Source: Chloroflexota bacterium
Lineage (GTDB): Bacteria > Chloroflexota > Dehalococcoidia > UBA2985
NCBI GenBank assembly: GCA_016210515.1
Contig: JACQTZ010000012.1
Span: forward strand, 1-34,072
Reading direction: 5' to 3'
DNA length: 34,072 nt
Part shown: one piece after another, positions 25,154 to 32,712 of the stretch
Position numbering within the stretch: position 1 is the first letter of the stretch
Layout of the letters: every line of letters begins with the position of its first letter
The notes under the pieces: generated by a model
What the model was told of the DNA's origin: nothing
Databases searched by the model: none
Seen by the model: the letters and a program-made list of their open reading frames with translations, nothing else
Program-made: the position numbers and the translations under genes

Positions 25154-25540
25154 ATGGCTAGGATTGCCGGTATAGACATACCAGATGGGCAGCGGCTGAA
25201 CTACTCCTTGAGCCGCATATACGGGATTGGTCCTGTCACCTCCATAGACGTGGCTAACAAGGCGGGAGTGGAGGGCAATCCCAGGGTGCGGGACCTGAGT
25301 GAAGAGGAGCTGGCTCGCATTCGGGAGATCATTGACAAGGAGTACAAGGTAGAAGGAGACCTGCGCCGGGAGGTAAACGGCAACATCCGCAGGCTCATAG
25401 ACATCGGCGCCTACCGAGGGCTGCGCCACCGTCGCGGTCTACCCGCCAGGGGCCAGCGCACCAGGACCAACGCCAGGACCAAGCGAGGTGCTCGCAAGAC
25501 CGTGGCCGGACGAAGGCGGGCCGGCGGAACTAGAAGGTAA
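25154..25540 (+). CDS. rpsM: Small ribosomal subunit protein uS13
   Basis: 128 residues in the 30S head, contacting P-site tRNA and L5 (bridge B1b). [19 protein letters not shown] and the end [19 protein letters not shown] (each quoted in part) are diagnostic, with a basic tail ending [17 protein letters not shown] precedes the ATG. Confidence 0.97.
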   Translation: MARIAGIDIPDGQRLNYSLSRIYGIGPVTSIDVANKAGVEGNPRVRDLSEEELARIREIIDKEYKVEGDLRREVNGNIRRLIDIGAYRGLRHRRGLPARGQRTRTNARTKRGARKTVAGRRRAGGTRR

Positions 25541-25550
25541 GGAGAGGGGC

Positions 25551-25946
25551 ATGACGACAACCAGACGAAAACCCAGAGCCAGAAGGCGGGAGAGGAAGTT
25601 CGTTCCCCAGGGGAAGGTCTTTATTCAGTCCACCTTCAACAACACCATTGTAAGTCTCACGGACCTCCAGGGTAACCTGCTGGCATGGGGCAGCGCCGGT
25701 AGCGCCGGTTTCAAAGGCTCCCGCAAGGGCACGGCCTTCTCAGCGCAGCGGGCGGCAGAAATCGCCGCGAGGAAGGCCATGGAGCACGGATTGAGACAGG
25801 TAGAGGTGTTCGTCAAAGGCCCAGGCTCTGGCCGAGAGGTTGCCATCCGCTCTCTCCAGGGCGCGGGGCTCTACATCACCACTATTCGGGACATCACACC
25901 CATACCCCACAACGGATGTCGTCCCCCCAAGAGCAGGCGAGTATAG
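25551..25946 (+). CDS. rpsK: Small ribosomal subunit protein uS11
   Basis: 131 residues on the 30S platform. [27 protein letters not shown] and the invariant end [16 protein letters not shown] identify it. ATG 25551 with AAGGAGAGG upstream is right; an in-frame start at 25488 would overlap rpsM and adds 21 unrelated residues. The 82-nt gap that follows contains the hairpin described separately. Confidence 0.97.
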   Translation: MTTTRRKPRARRRERKFVPQGKVFIQSTFNNTIVSLTDLQGNLLAWGSAGSAGFKGSRKGTAFSAQRAAEIAARKAMEHGLRQVEVFVKGPGSGREVAIRSLQGAGLYITTIRDITPIPHNGCRPPKSRRV

Positions 25947-25965
25947 AGGGGAGTCCTGCCTCCAG

Positions 25966-25994
25966 ACCGTGGTGTGAGCCAGAAGAACCACGGT
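25966..25994 (+). promoter_or_regulatory. Hairpin in rpsK-rpsD spacer, candidate S4 leader element
   Basis: ACCGTGGT (25966-25973) and ACCACGGT (25987-25994) form a perfect 8-bp stem around a 13-nt loop. It lies 35 nt before the rpsD start, in one of the longest gaps of the superoperon. A short direct repeat, GAGTTCAAG/GAGTTCAAA (26001-26018), follows and then the Shine-Dalgarno site. S4 autoregulates its genes in several bacteria, so this may be its mRNA target; no known S4-leader fold was verified. Confidence 0.45.
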
Positions 25995-26028
25995 AGCCGA
26001 GAGTTCAAGGAGTTCAAAGGGAGATAGT

Positions 26029-26655
26029 ATGGCCAGGTATATCGATGCTGTTTGCAGGCTTTGCCGTCGCAACGGGGTAAAGGAGTTTCTCAAGGGAGAG
26101 CGCTGCTACACCCCTCGGTGTGCCGTGGAACGCCGGAGGAAGGCTCCAGGAAGCCAGCCTATGAGGAGACGGCGCACATCTGACTGGGGAACCCAGCTCA
26201 GAGAGAAGCAGAAGGCCCGCCAGATATACGGGGTTATGGAGAAGCAGTTCCAGAGATACTTTGACGAAGCTCTCCATCGCCCTGGCATAACTGGCAGTTA
26301 CTTGCTCCAGGTTCTGGAAGAGCGCTTGGACAACGTGACGTACCGCCTCAACTTCGCCGACTCTCGAAATCAAGCTCGGCAGATGGTCAGGCACGGGCAC
26401 ATCACGGTGAATGACCGCAAGGTCAATATCCCTTCATATCGGGTCAAGGTGGATGATGTGGTCGGGTGGAAGGAGTCCAGCAAGAAGACCGACATCTACG
26501 CCCAAATGGTGGAAGATATTCCCAGGCGGCCTCTGCCCAACTGGCTCAGCCTGGACCAGGAAAAAATGGCGGGGCGGGTGGTCGCTCTCCCCGAGCCATC
26601 GGAGATAGACACTGGAATAGACGTGAGACTGGTGGTAGAGCACTACTCCAGATAG
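26029..26655 (+). CDS. rpsD: Small ribosomal subunit protein uS4, zinc-binding form
   Basis: 208 residues; a primary 16S-binding protein and part of the mRNA entry helicase site. The N-terminus holds Cys9, Cys12, Cys26 and Cys31, the zinc-binding version lost in E. coli. The S4 RNA-binding domain follows at about 98-160 (LEERLDNVTYRLNFADSR, VRHGHITVNDRKVNIPSYRV quoted in part). AAGGGAG lies 5 nt or so before ATG 26029. Confidence 0.97.
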   Translation: MARYIDAVCRLCRRNGVKEFLKGERCYTPRCAVERRRKAPGSQPMRRRRTSDWGTQLREKQKARQIYGVMEKQFQRYFDEALHRPGITGSYLLQVLEERLDNVTYRLNFADSRNQARQMVRHGHITVNDRKVNIPSYRVKVDDVVGWKESSKKTDIYAQMVEDIPRRPLPNWLSLDQEKMAGRVVALPEPSEIDTGIDVRLVVEHYSR

Positions 26656-26671
26656 CGGAGGAGATACTTAT

Positions 26672-27700
26672 ATGGTGCAAGCAGGAGTGGTTGTGGAAGA
26701 GAGTCCAAAGCCAGAGCTTCGAGTGCTAGAGGCTCAGGACAACTATGGCAAATTCACCGTAGAGCCTTTGGGGCCGGGCTACGGGACTACCCTGGGCAAT
26801 CCCATGCGTAGAGTGCTCCTGACCTCAATCCCGGGGACTGCGGTGACGTGGGTCAAGATAGAGGGAGTTCTTCACGAGTTCTCCATCATCCCTCACATGA
26901 AGGAGGATGTGGCTGAGTTTCTGGTCAACGTCAAGGCTATTCGCCTGAAGTCCCTGGCGGGCCGGCCGGGGAAACTGCGCCTGGAGATAGCCAGGGAAGG
27001 TATAGTCACGGCGGGAGATATAATCGTTTCCTCAGACTTCGAGATAGTTAACCCTGAGCTTCACCTGGCTGCTATGGAGTCATCGGAAGGGCGGCTTTCC
27101 GTGGAGTTCAACGTGGAGCAAGGCAAGGGGTACGTGCCCGCGAGCCACACCGAAGGCCTGCCAATAGGCGTGCTGCCGGTGGACGCCATCTTCAGTCCCG
27201 TGCGCAAGGTGAACTACGTGGTGGAGAGCACTCGCGTGGGTCAAATCACCAACTACGAGCGGCTGATACTGGATGTGTGGACCGACGGCACCGTCACCCC
27301 CGTGGATGCAGTGAAGAAGGGAGCGGAGCTTCTTCTTGAGCAGTTCTTTCTCTTTGCCAACGCGGACAAGGCAGGGGAGGGGACCGCGAACAGGCCATCC
27401 TTCACGGCAACCATTCCCATGGAGCAGTACAATACACCTATTGAGAAGCTGGACCTCTCTTCCCGCACCCTTAACTGTCTCAAAAGGAGCAACATCAACA
27501 AAGTGGGACAGGTGCTGGAGATAGAAGAAGCAGAGCTTCTCAAGATACGGAACTTTGGTGCCAAGTCCCTGGATGAGCTGTATACCAAGCTCAAGGAGTT
27601 CGGATTCATGCGCGAGAAGACTCCTTCAGGTGACGAATCCAACGGACTAGCTCACTCATCAGAGGACGAAAAAGAGACCTCCAAAGTAGAGGAATCATGA
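26672..27700 (+). CDS. rpoA: DNA-directed RNA polymerase subunit alpha
   Basis: 342 residues. The N-terminal dimerisation and assembly domain (about 15-240) has [20 protein letters not shown]. The C-terminal domain (about 253-312) has Arg265, Asn268 and the helix-hairpin-helix [13 protein letters not shown], corresponding to the E. coli DNA-minor-groove (UP-element) residues. A Ser/Glu/Lys tail of about 30 residues ends the protein. GGAGGAG (26657-26663) precedes the ATG by 8 nt. The stop overlaps rplQ by 4 nt. Confidence 0.98.
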   Translation: MVQAGVVVEESPKPELRVLEAQDNYGKFTVEPLGPGYGTTLGNPMRRVLLTSIPGTAVTWVKIEGVLHEFSIIPHMKEDVAEFLVNVKAIRLKSLAGRPGKLRLEIAREGIVTAGDIIVSSDFEIVNPELHLAAMESSEGRLSVEFNVEQGKGYVPASHTEGLPIGVLPVDAIFSPVRKVNYVVESTRVGQITNYERLILDVWTDGTVTPVDAVKKGAELLLEQFFLFANADKAGEGTANRPSFTATIPMEQYNTPIEKLDLSSRTLNCLKRSNINKVGQVLEIEEAELLKIRNFGAKSLDELYTKLKEFGFMREKTPSGDESNGLAHSSEDEKETSKVEES

Positions 27701-28050
27701 GACACGGAGTATCAGGTCGCAAGTTCAGCCGTCCCACAGACCAGCGGATATTGATGTTTCGCACCCAGGTGACAGACCTGATCCGTCATGAGCGTATTCA
27801 CACCACGGAGGCCAAGGCCAAAGAGGTGCAGGGCATGGTGGAGAAGGTAATCACCCTGGGCAAAAAGGGGACCCTCCATCATCGGCGTCAGGCACTGACC
27901 TTTCTTACCGATGAGAATATGGTGGGGAAGGTGTTCGATGATCTGGCCCAGCGGTATGCTGCCAGGGTTGGGGGGTACACCAGGGTGGTGAAAATGGAGC
28001 CTAGAAAAGGTGACGGCGCCTCCATGGCACTTCTGGAGCTGGTCCCATGA
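27697..28050 (+). CDS. rplQ: Large ribosomal subunit protein bL17
   Basis: 117 residues, near the tunnel exit. [17 protein letters not shown] and [17 protein letters not shown] are diagnostic; the C-terminal block [17 protein letters not shown] is complete. ATGA overlaps join it to rpoA upstream and truA downstream. Confidence 0.97.
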   Translation: MRHGVSGRKFSRPTDQRILMFRTQVTDLIRHERIHTTEAKAKEVQGMVEKVITLGKKGTLHHRRQALTFLTDENMVGKVFDDLAQRYAARVGGYTRVVKMEPRKGDGASMALLELVP

Positions 28051-28901
28051 GCATCCACGCCAAAGAAGACGGGCATCTGGCTCTGGAGGAGCTTCGCCGG
28101 CTCGCGCTGCTGGTGGAGTACAACGGCGCTGGATACCACGGCTTTCAAGTCCAGAGGAACGTCAAATCCGTCCAGGAGACCCTGGAAGATGCCATCCATA
28201 CTCTTACGAGAGAGCGGCTGCGCATCAAGGGGGCGGGCCGCACGGACGCGGGCGTCCACGCTCAAGGTCAGGTGGTGGCCTTCGATACCTGGGCATCTTA
28301 TGCGCCTGGAGTCTTCGTTCAGGCCCTCAACCACTACCTGCCGGAGGACATCTCCATAAAGGACGCCTGCCAAGTGTCCCTGGACTTTGATCCTCGCCGG
28401 TGGGCTATCAGCAGAGAGTATCGCTACAAAATCCTCAACAGCGCTACCCACTCCCCGCTGCTTCAGGGGTTTGTCCACCACGTCAGGAAGCCGCTAGATG
28501 CTGCTGCCATGCAGGAAGCGGCGCGGCTCCTGGAGGGAGAGAGAGATTTCGCGCCCTTCTCCGGGCCGCTTTCCAATGGAAGGGTAAACACCAGGCGGCG
28601 AGTGTTCCAATGCTCCGTCAGCAGACAAGCAGACATGGTTTTCCTGGACATGGTCGCCAACGGCTTTCTGCCGCAGCAGGTGCGGCGCACAGCGGGAGCC
28701 TTGGCGGAAGTGGGACTGGGCCGGCTTGGCCTCCATGAGTTCAGGGAGCTGGCTGAATGCGGTAAACTGGGGGCCGCCGACTGGGTTCTTCCTGCAAAAG
28801 GCCTATCCCTGGTGAAGATAAACTATCCGATGCTCCTGTTTTCTTCCGCGGACATAGTAGATGGATGGGAGCACGTGTTCCTTGAGACGAGGGCTGTATG
28901 A
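28047..28901 (+). CDS. truA: tRNA pseudouridine synthase A (tRNA U38-40)
   Basis: 284 residues; makes pseudouridine at positions 38-40 of the tRNA anticodon arm. The N-domain has [15 protein letters not shown] (22-36) and the catalytic Asp67 in GRTDAGVHA. The C-domain has [19 protein letters not shown] (in part) and [13 protein letters not shown]. About 18 residues precede the usual start of the fold, but an ATGA overlap with rplQ supports ATG 28047. It overlaps rplM by 4 nt. Confidence 0.95.
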   Translation: MSIHAKEDGHLALEELRRLALLVEYNGAGYHGFQVQRNVKSVQETLEDAIHTLTRERLRIKGAGRTDAGVHAQGQVVAFDTWASYAPGVFVQALNHYLPEDISIKDACQVSLDFDPRRWAISREYRYKILNSATHSPLLQGFVHHVRKPLDAAAMQEAARLLEGERDFAPFSGPLSNGRVNTRRRVFQCSVSRQADMVFLDMVANGFLPQQVRRTAGALAEVGLGRLGLHEFRELAECGKLGAADWVLPAKGLSLVKINYPMLLFSSADIVDGWEHVFLETRAV

Positions 28902-29437
28902 AGAGCATGAAGACCTGCAATACCAAACCATCCCAGGTGGAGTCCCAATGGCACGTGTTCGATGCCAGGGACCAGATTCTTGGCCGACTGGCCACAGAGG
29001 TGTCCGGATTGCTTCAGGGGAAGCACAAACCCATCTATGCCAGGCACATCCTCACGGGCGACTACGTCATCGTGGTCAACGCCTCCAAAATAAGGGTGAC
29101 GGGCAGAAAACTGGAGCAGGAGCTTTACCGTAGCCATAGCAACTACCCAGGCTCCTTGCGGGAGACGCCTATGTTTGAGGTGCTGGAAAACCACCCGGAC
29201 CGTATAATTCGGGCCGCCGTTCGTGGTATGCTACCCAAGAACATTCTGGGCCGCCAGATGCTCAAGCGTCTCAAGATTTATGCGGGAGAGACCCATCCCC
29301 ATGAGGCCCAGATAAGGGGTCAGGCTAACGTGAAGCTCCAGGAGCGCCCCACGGAGCAGGAAGGCCCTACCCAGGCAGAGGCGCAGTCCGTGGCGGAGTC
29401 AAACGGGGAGTCCACAGAAGATAAGGCAGTGAGCTAG
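28898..29437 (+). CDS. rplM: Large ribosomal subunit protein uL13 with C-terminal extension
   Basis: 179 residues against about 142 in E. coli. The core has WHVFDARDQILGRLATEVS, GDYVIVVNASKIRVTG and VRGMLPKNILGRQMLKRLK. After HPHEAQ a tail of roughly 38 residues rich in Glu, Gln and Ser continues to the stop. It is followed 1 nt later by rpsI, the normal partner. Confidence 0.96.
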   Translation: MKSMKTCNTKPSQVESQWHVFDARDQILGRLATEVSGLLQGKHKPIYARHILTGDYVIVVNASKIRVTGRKLEQELYRSHSNYPGSLRETPMFEVLENHPDRIIRAAVRGMLPKNILGRQMLKRLKIYAGETHPHEAQIRGQANVKLQERPTEQEGPTQAEAQSVAESNGESTEDKAVS

Positions 29438-29438
29438 G

Positions 29439-29837
29439 ATGACAGAGCAACAGCACTACTACTACGGAACAGGAAAAAGGAAGACGGCAGTGGCCCAGGT
29501 GAGGCTGTACCCTGGTCGCGGGGATTTCACAGTGAACGACAAGCCCCTGGAAGAGGCTTTTCCATGGGCTGCATGGCAGTCCACCATCTGGGAGCCTATG
29601 AAAGTGACGGATACCCAGGGCAAGTTCGGCGTGGTGGTCAAGCTCCACGGTGGAGGAGTGACCAGCCAGGCTGGTGCTCTGCGCCACGGCATCGCTCGCG
29701 CCCTGCTGGTCGCTGACGTAGGCCTCAGGCAGGTCCTCAAGCGGCACGGCTTTCTTACTCGGGACTCCCGCATTAAGGAAAGCAAGAAGTACGGCCTCAA
29801 GCGCGCCAGAAGAGCGCCCCAGTACACCAAGCGGTAG
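29439..29837 (+). CDS. rpsI: Small ribosomal subunit protein uS9
   Basis: 132 residues; its C-terminal tail reaches P-site tRNA. YYGTGKRKTAVAQVRLYPG and the end KKYGLKRARRAPQYTKR (final KR) are diagnostic. Last gene of the superoperon; no T-tailed terminator is visible in the 110 nt after it, and a series of inverted repeats begins at 29948. Confidence 0.97.
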   Translation: MTEQQHYYYGTGKRKTAVAQVRLYPGRGDFTVNDKPLEEAFPWAAWQSTIWEPMKVTDTQGKFGVVVKLHGGGVTSQAGALRHGIARALLVADVGLRQVLKRHGFLTRDSRIKESKKYGLKRARRAPQYTKR

Positions 29838-29947
29838 TTCTTCCCCTTGGCTCTGCCCATCTGCGGTGTCTTGCTAACCTGGTGTACGGCTCCACAGGCT
29901 GCGGCGTCGAGCGCGTTGCTGTAGGACAAGCTGAGTCGGTAGTCGGT

Positions 29948-30014
29948 AGGGTGGGTGTAGCGTAGCGAAACCCACCCTCAACACATCACAGCCAGAAGGT
30001 GGGTTCCACCCACC
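29948..30014. repeat. Two consecutive hairpins sharing GGTGGGT / ACCCACC arms
   Basis: AGGGTGGGT (29948-29956) pairs with ACCCACCCT (29970-29978) over a 13-nt loop containing GTAGCGTAGCG. Then GGTGGGT (29998-30004) pairs with ACCCACC (30008-30014) over a 3-nt loop. The four arms can also pair crosswise. The region abuts a longer repeat element at 30016. It might double as a transcription barrier after rpsI. Confidence 0.7.
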
Positions 30015-30015
30015 C

Positions 30016-30163
30016 TGTCATTCTGAGGGAGCACAGCGACCGAAGAATCTAAGGCGTCCCGATGCAATCGGGACTTAGGAGAAGGCTCTAGATTCTTCGC
30101 GGAGTTTATCCCTTCGGTAAACTCAGGGCAGGCTCTGAGCAGAGTGAAGGGCTCAGAATGACA
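30016..30163. repeat. Dispersed inverted-repeat element, copy 2 (MITE-like)
   Basis: Perfect 12-bp terminal inverted repeats, TGTCATTCTGAG (30016-30027) and CTCAGAATGACA (30152-30163). Inside is a nested 10-bp pair, GAAGAATCTA (30042-30051) and TAGATTCTTC (30089-30098). At the centre is a hairpin GTCCCGAT/ATCGGGAC (30056-30074). No coding capacity. Block order matches the element at 11-125. The 440-nt interval 29838-30277 has no gene; besides these repeats it holds a CCGTTG/CAACGG hairpin (30233-30252). Confidence 0.85.
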
Positions 30164-30259
30164 TCAGAGCCATATCACCCACATTGCCACTACAAGGGAA
30201 CTCACAACCCCGCCAACGACCAGGGTTTCATCCCGTTGTCTCTGTGCAACGGCGCACGG

Positions 30260-30288
30260 TTGACAAAGGGCAGGTGAGTGGGCATTAT
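30260..30288 (+). promoter_or_regulatory. Candidate promoter of the nfeD-slipin operon
   Basis: A perfect -35 TTGACA (30260-30265) is followed after 17 nt by CATTAT (30283-30288). If used, transcription would begin near 30295, downstream of the first in-frame GTG and ATG, which would require translation from ATG 30302 or 30314. Confidence 0.35.
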
Positions 30289-31660
30289 GGACGCGTGGAG
30301 GATGCCCAGGGAGATGGGGAGTTTCCCACCGTTGTCTAAAGCGTTGCGTCGCCTGCTCATGCTGGGACTGTCGGTGCTGGCGCTGGTGGGAGGACTGATG
30401 GGAGTTGCCCTGGGCCAGGGCCGACATGCGGTTCTCATTGATATCGACGACGCTATCAATCGTGTCACTGCTGGCTACCTGGATCGGGCTGTGGAAAGGG
30501 CCCAGAAGGACAGCGCCGAGCTTATCATAGTGCGGCTGGATACCCCTGGAGGGCTGCTGTCCTCCACCAGGGACATGGTGGCGGATCTCCTGGAATCCCG
30601 AGTGCCCTCGGTGGTGTATGTTGCACCGGGAGGCGCTCACGCCGCCTCTGCGGGCACCTTCATAGCCGCCGCGGCCAACATCGCCGCCATGGCCCCGGGG
30701 ACCAATATCGGTGCCGCCAGTCCCGTGGGCGAGGGTGGAGCGGAGCTGCCGGAAACCATCAAGGACAAGGCCACAGAGGACGCGGCCGCGCTCATGAGGG
30801 ACATCGCCTCTCAGCGGGGCAGGAACGTGGAGAAGCTGGAGGCGACGGTGCTCAGAGCCACGGCCTACTCCTCCCAGGAAGCGGTGGCTCTCGACGTGGT
30901 GGACTTCATCGCAGTGGACATGGATGACCTCCTGGAGAAGCTGGACGGCATGACCGTGGAAACCGCCGCAGGCCCTCGCACCCTGAGCACGCGCGAGCTG
31001 GAGATACGCCCTTTGAGCATGAGCTTCGTGGAGCGCTCTATCCTGGTGCTGTCCGACCCCAATATCTCCTTCATTCTGCTTATCATCGGCGGGCTGGGCA
31101 TCATGGTCGAGCTGCTCAGCCCCGGGCTCATAGTGCCTGGGGTGGTGGGGGCCATCTCTCTTCTCCTGGCCTTCCTGGTTTTGGGAAACCTGCCTGTGAA
31201 CTGGGCCGGAGTTGCCTTTATCCTCCTCGCCATGGTACTGCTGTTTCTGGAGCTCCAGGTGGCGGGGTTTGGGATTCTGGGAGTAGGGGCTATAGTCAGC
31301 TTTGTGCTAGGGGGACTTCTGCTTTTCAACGGTTTTGGTGCTCCATCTCCCACCATGCCCGCCGTGGGAGTGAGCTTGTGGCTGCTGGTGCCCATGGCCG
31401 TGCTGCTGCTGGGTGGGGGGAGCTGGTTCCTGCTGACCATAGTCAGGTCCAGGCAGACAGTCACAGTCACTACGGCCGGGACCGTAGTGGGTAGCGTGGG
31501 CTTCGTGACCAAGGACCTGGCTCCCAGGGGCACGGTTCAGCTCACCAGCGAGCTGTGGAGCGCCGTTGCCGACGATGACGAGATAATCAAAGCGGGGGAT
31601 AAGGTGAAGGTGGTTGGCCTGGACGGGCTGACCCTCAGGGTATCCAAGACGAGCGAGTAA
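30278..31660 (+). CDS. nfeD: Long-form NfeD membrane serine protease (ClpP-class)
   Basis: 460 residues from GTG 30278. A signal-anchor hydrophobic stretch (about 25-46) precedes a ClpP-like protease domain (about 50-235) with Ser124 in HAASAGTF and Lys164 in IKDKATEDAA, the likely Ser-Lys catalytic dyad by comparison with archaeal 1510-N. Four or so membrane helices (about 263-390) and a C-terminal NfeD OB-fold domain (about 395-455) complete it. Such proteins pair with stomatin-like proteins and are thought to act in membrane quality control. AAAGGG lies 7 nt before GTG 30278; ATGs at 30287, 30302 and 30314 are alternatives. Confidence 0.88.
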   Translation: MGIMDAWRMPREMGSFPPLSKALRRLLMLGLSVLALVGGLMGVALGQGRHAVLIDIDDAINRVTAGYLDRAVERAQKDSAELIIVRLDTPGGLLSSTRDMVADLLESRVPSVVYVAPGGAHAASAGTFIAAAANIAAMAPGTNIGAASPVGEGGAELPETIKDKATEDAAALMRDIASQRGRNVEKLEATVLRATAYSSQEAVALDVVDFIAVDMDDLLEKLDGMTVETAAGPRTLSTRELEIRPLSMSFVERSILVLSDPNISFILLIIGGLGIMVELLSPGLIVPGVVGAISLLLAFLVLGNLPVNWAGVAFILLAMVLLFLELQVAGFGILGVGAIVSFVLGGLLLFNGFGAPSPTMPAVGVSLWLLVPMAVLLLGGGSWFLLTIVRSRQTVTVTTAGTVVGSVGFVTKDLAPRGTVQLTSELWSAVADDDEIIKAGDKVKVVGLDGLTLRVSKTSE

Positions 31661-31672
31661 AGGAGGAAGAGC

Positions 31673-32533
31673 GTGTTCTGGAGAATAGTCAAGCAGTACG
31701 AACGTATGGTGGTGCTGAGGTGGGGCAGGTTCATGGATGTGCGAGGGCCGGGATTGAGGGTGGTCATTCCATTTATGGATCAGCCTCTCAAAGTAGACCT
31801 GCGGGAGCAGGTGGATAGGGTGCCAACCCAGAAGTACATCACCCTGGACAACGTGGTGGTGGACATGGACTTTGTGATCTACTATAGAATCCTGGCGGAC
31901 GATGAGCAGGTGCGTAGGGCCGTCATGGAGATCGAGAACTACCGGGTGGCTACCATAAACCTCTCCTTCGCCACCTTAAGGGCCGTCATAGGCGCTACAA
32001 GCCTGGCGCAGGCGCTTTCGGAGCGGGAGAGAATCAGGGACCTGCTCCAGGTGCGAATGGACGAGGTCACCGGCCGCTGGGGTGTCAAGGTGAGCCAGGT
32101 GGAGATCAACGAGATAGACCCACCCCCAGGAGTAAAGGCTGCCATGGAGCGGGAAAAGTCCGCCGCGGCCATAAAGACCGCCGAGATCACCGAGTCCGAG
32201 GGCGCACGCCAGGCTGCCATCAACCGGGCGGAGGGTGAGAAGCAGGCGGAGATTCTGAGGGCAGAAGGAGATAGGCAGGCCGAGATTCTGAAGGCAGAGG
32301 GAGACCAGCAGGCGGCCGTCCTTCGAGCACAGGGTTTCAGCACGGCCCTGGAGAGAATCAACTCCGTGGCCCAGAGTGCCGATGCCCGGACCATGAGCCT
32401 CCAGTACTTTGAGACCCTGAAGCAGCTAGGAAGCGGCCCTGCCACCAAGTTCATCTTCCCCATGGAGTTCACCAGCATGCTCCAGTCCTTCGTGACCTCC
32501 GCCGCCCAGCGCCAGTCCAACGACGCCCAGTAG
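31673..32533 (+). CDS. Slipin / stomatin-like SPFH-domain protein
   Basis: 286 residues. The SPFH (band 7) domain covers about 8-165 (GPGLRVVIPFMDQPLKVDLR, LDNVVVDMDFVIYYRI, NEIDPPPGVKAAMEREKSA in part). A helical region with four 11-residue repeats (176-219) and the family C-terminal motif FIFPMEF follow. The N-terminal membrane hairpin usual in slipins is missing. An in-frame stop at 31658 (that of nfeD) rules out a longer start, so membrane association must come another way, perhaps through NfeD. AGGAGGAAG (31661-31669) precedes GTG 31673. It is 12 nt after nfeD, the conserved slipin-NfeD pairing. Confidence 0.9.
   Translation: MFWRIVKQYERMVVLRWGRFMDVRGPGLRVVIPFMDQPLKVDLREQVDRVPTQKYITLDNVVVDMDFVIYYRILADDEQVRRAVMEIENYRVATINLSFATLRAVIGATSLAQALSERERIRDLLQVRMDEVTGRWGVKVSQVEINEIDPPPGVKAAMEREKSAAAIKTAEITESEGARQAAINRAEGEKQAEILRAEGDRQAEILKAEGDQQAAVLRAQGFSTALERINSVAQSADARTMSLQYFETLKQLGSGPATKFIFPMEFTSMLQSFVTSAAQRQSNDAQ
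32198..32329 (+). repeat. Four imperfect 33-bp coding repeats in the slipin gene
   Basis: Codons 176-219 consist of four units of 11 residues with the pattern EGxxQAxxxxA. The 11-residue period favours a straight or right-handed coiled coil, the expected oligomerisation element of SPFH proteins. Confidence 0.8.
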
Positions 32534-32638
32534 GGCGTGCGCGTTTGGGGCCTACTCACCATGAACGGGACAGGAGGACGGCGGCAGTGGTTCTGCAGGC
32601 TCACCACGTCGTCTGGCTGCGAGGTATGCCCCACCACC

Positions 32639-32683
32639 AGATTGCCTCGTCGTCCCGATAGATCGGGACTCCTCGCAATGACA
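32639..32683. repeat. Short inverted-repeat element with GTCCCGAT / ATCGGGAC stem
   Basis: GTCCCGAT (32652-32659) and ATCGGGAC (32662-32669) form a perfect stem, flanked by imperfect outer arms ATTGCCTCGT (32641-32650) and TCCTCGCAATGACA (32670-32683). The stem is identical to the core hairpin of the element at 30016-30163. It lies in the 179-nt convergent gap between the slipin gene and recG. Confidence 0.7.
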
Positions 32684-32712
32684 TTCTATGGGGTATTGCA
32701 AGGGCGCCCCTG

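Noticed and set aside
1955..30252. Same CAACGG/CCGTTG hairpin arms at 1955-1973 and 30233-30252 as a shared regulatory motif
   Set aside because: Six-base arms in different order and with unrelated loops; chance is likely.
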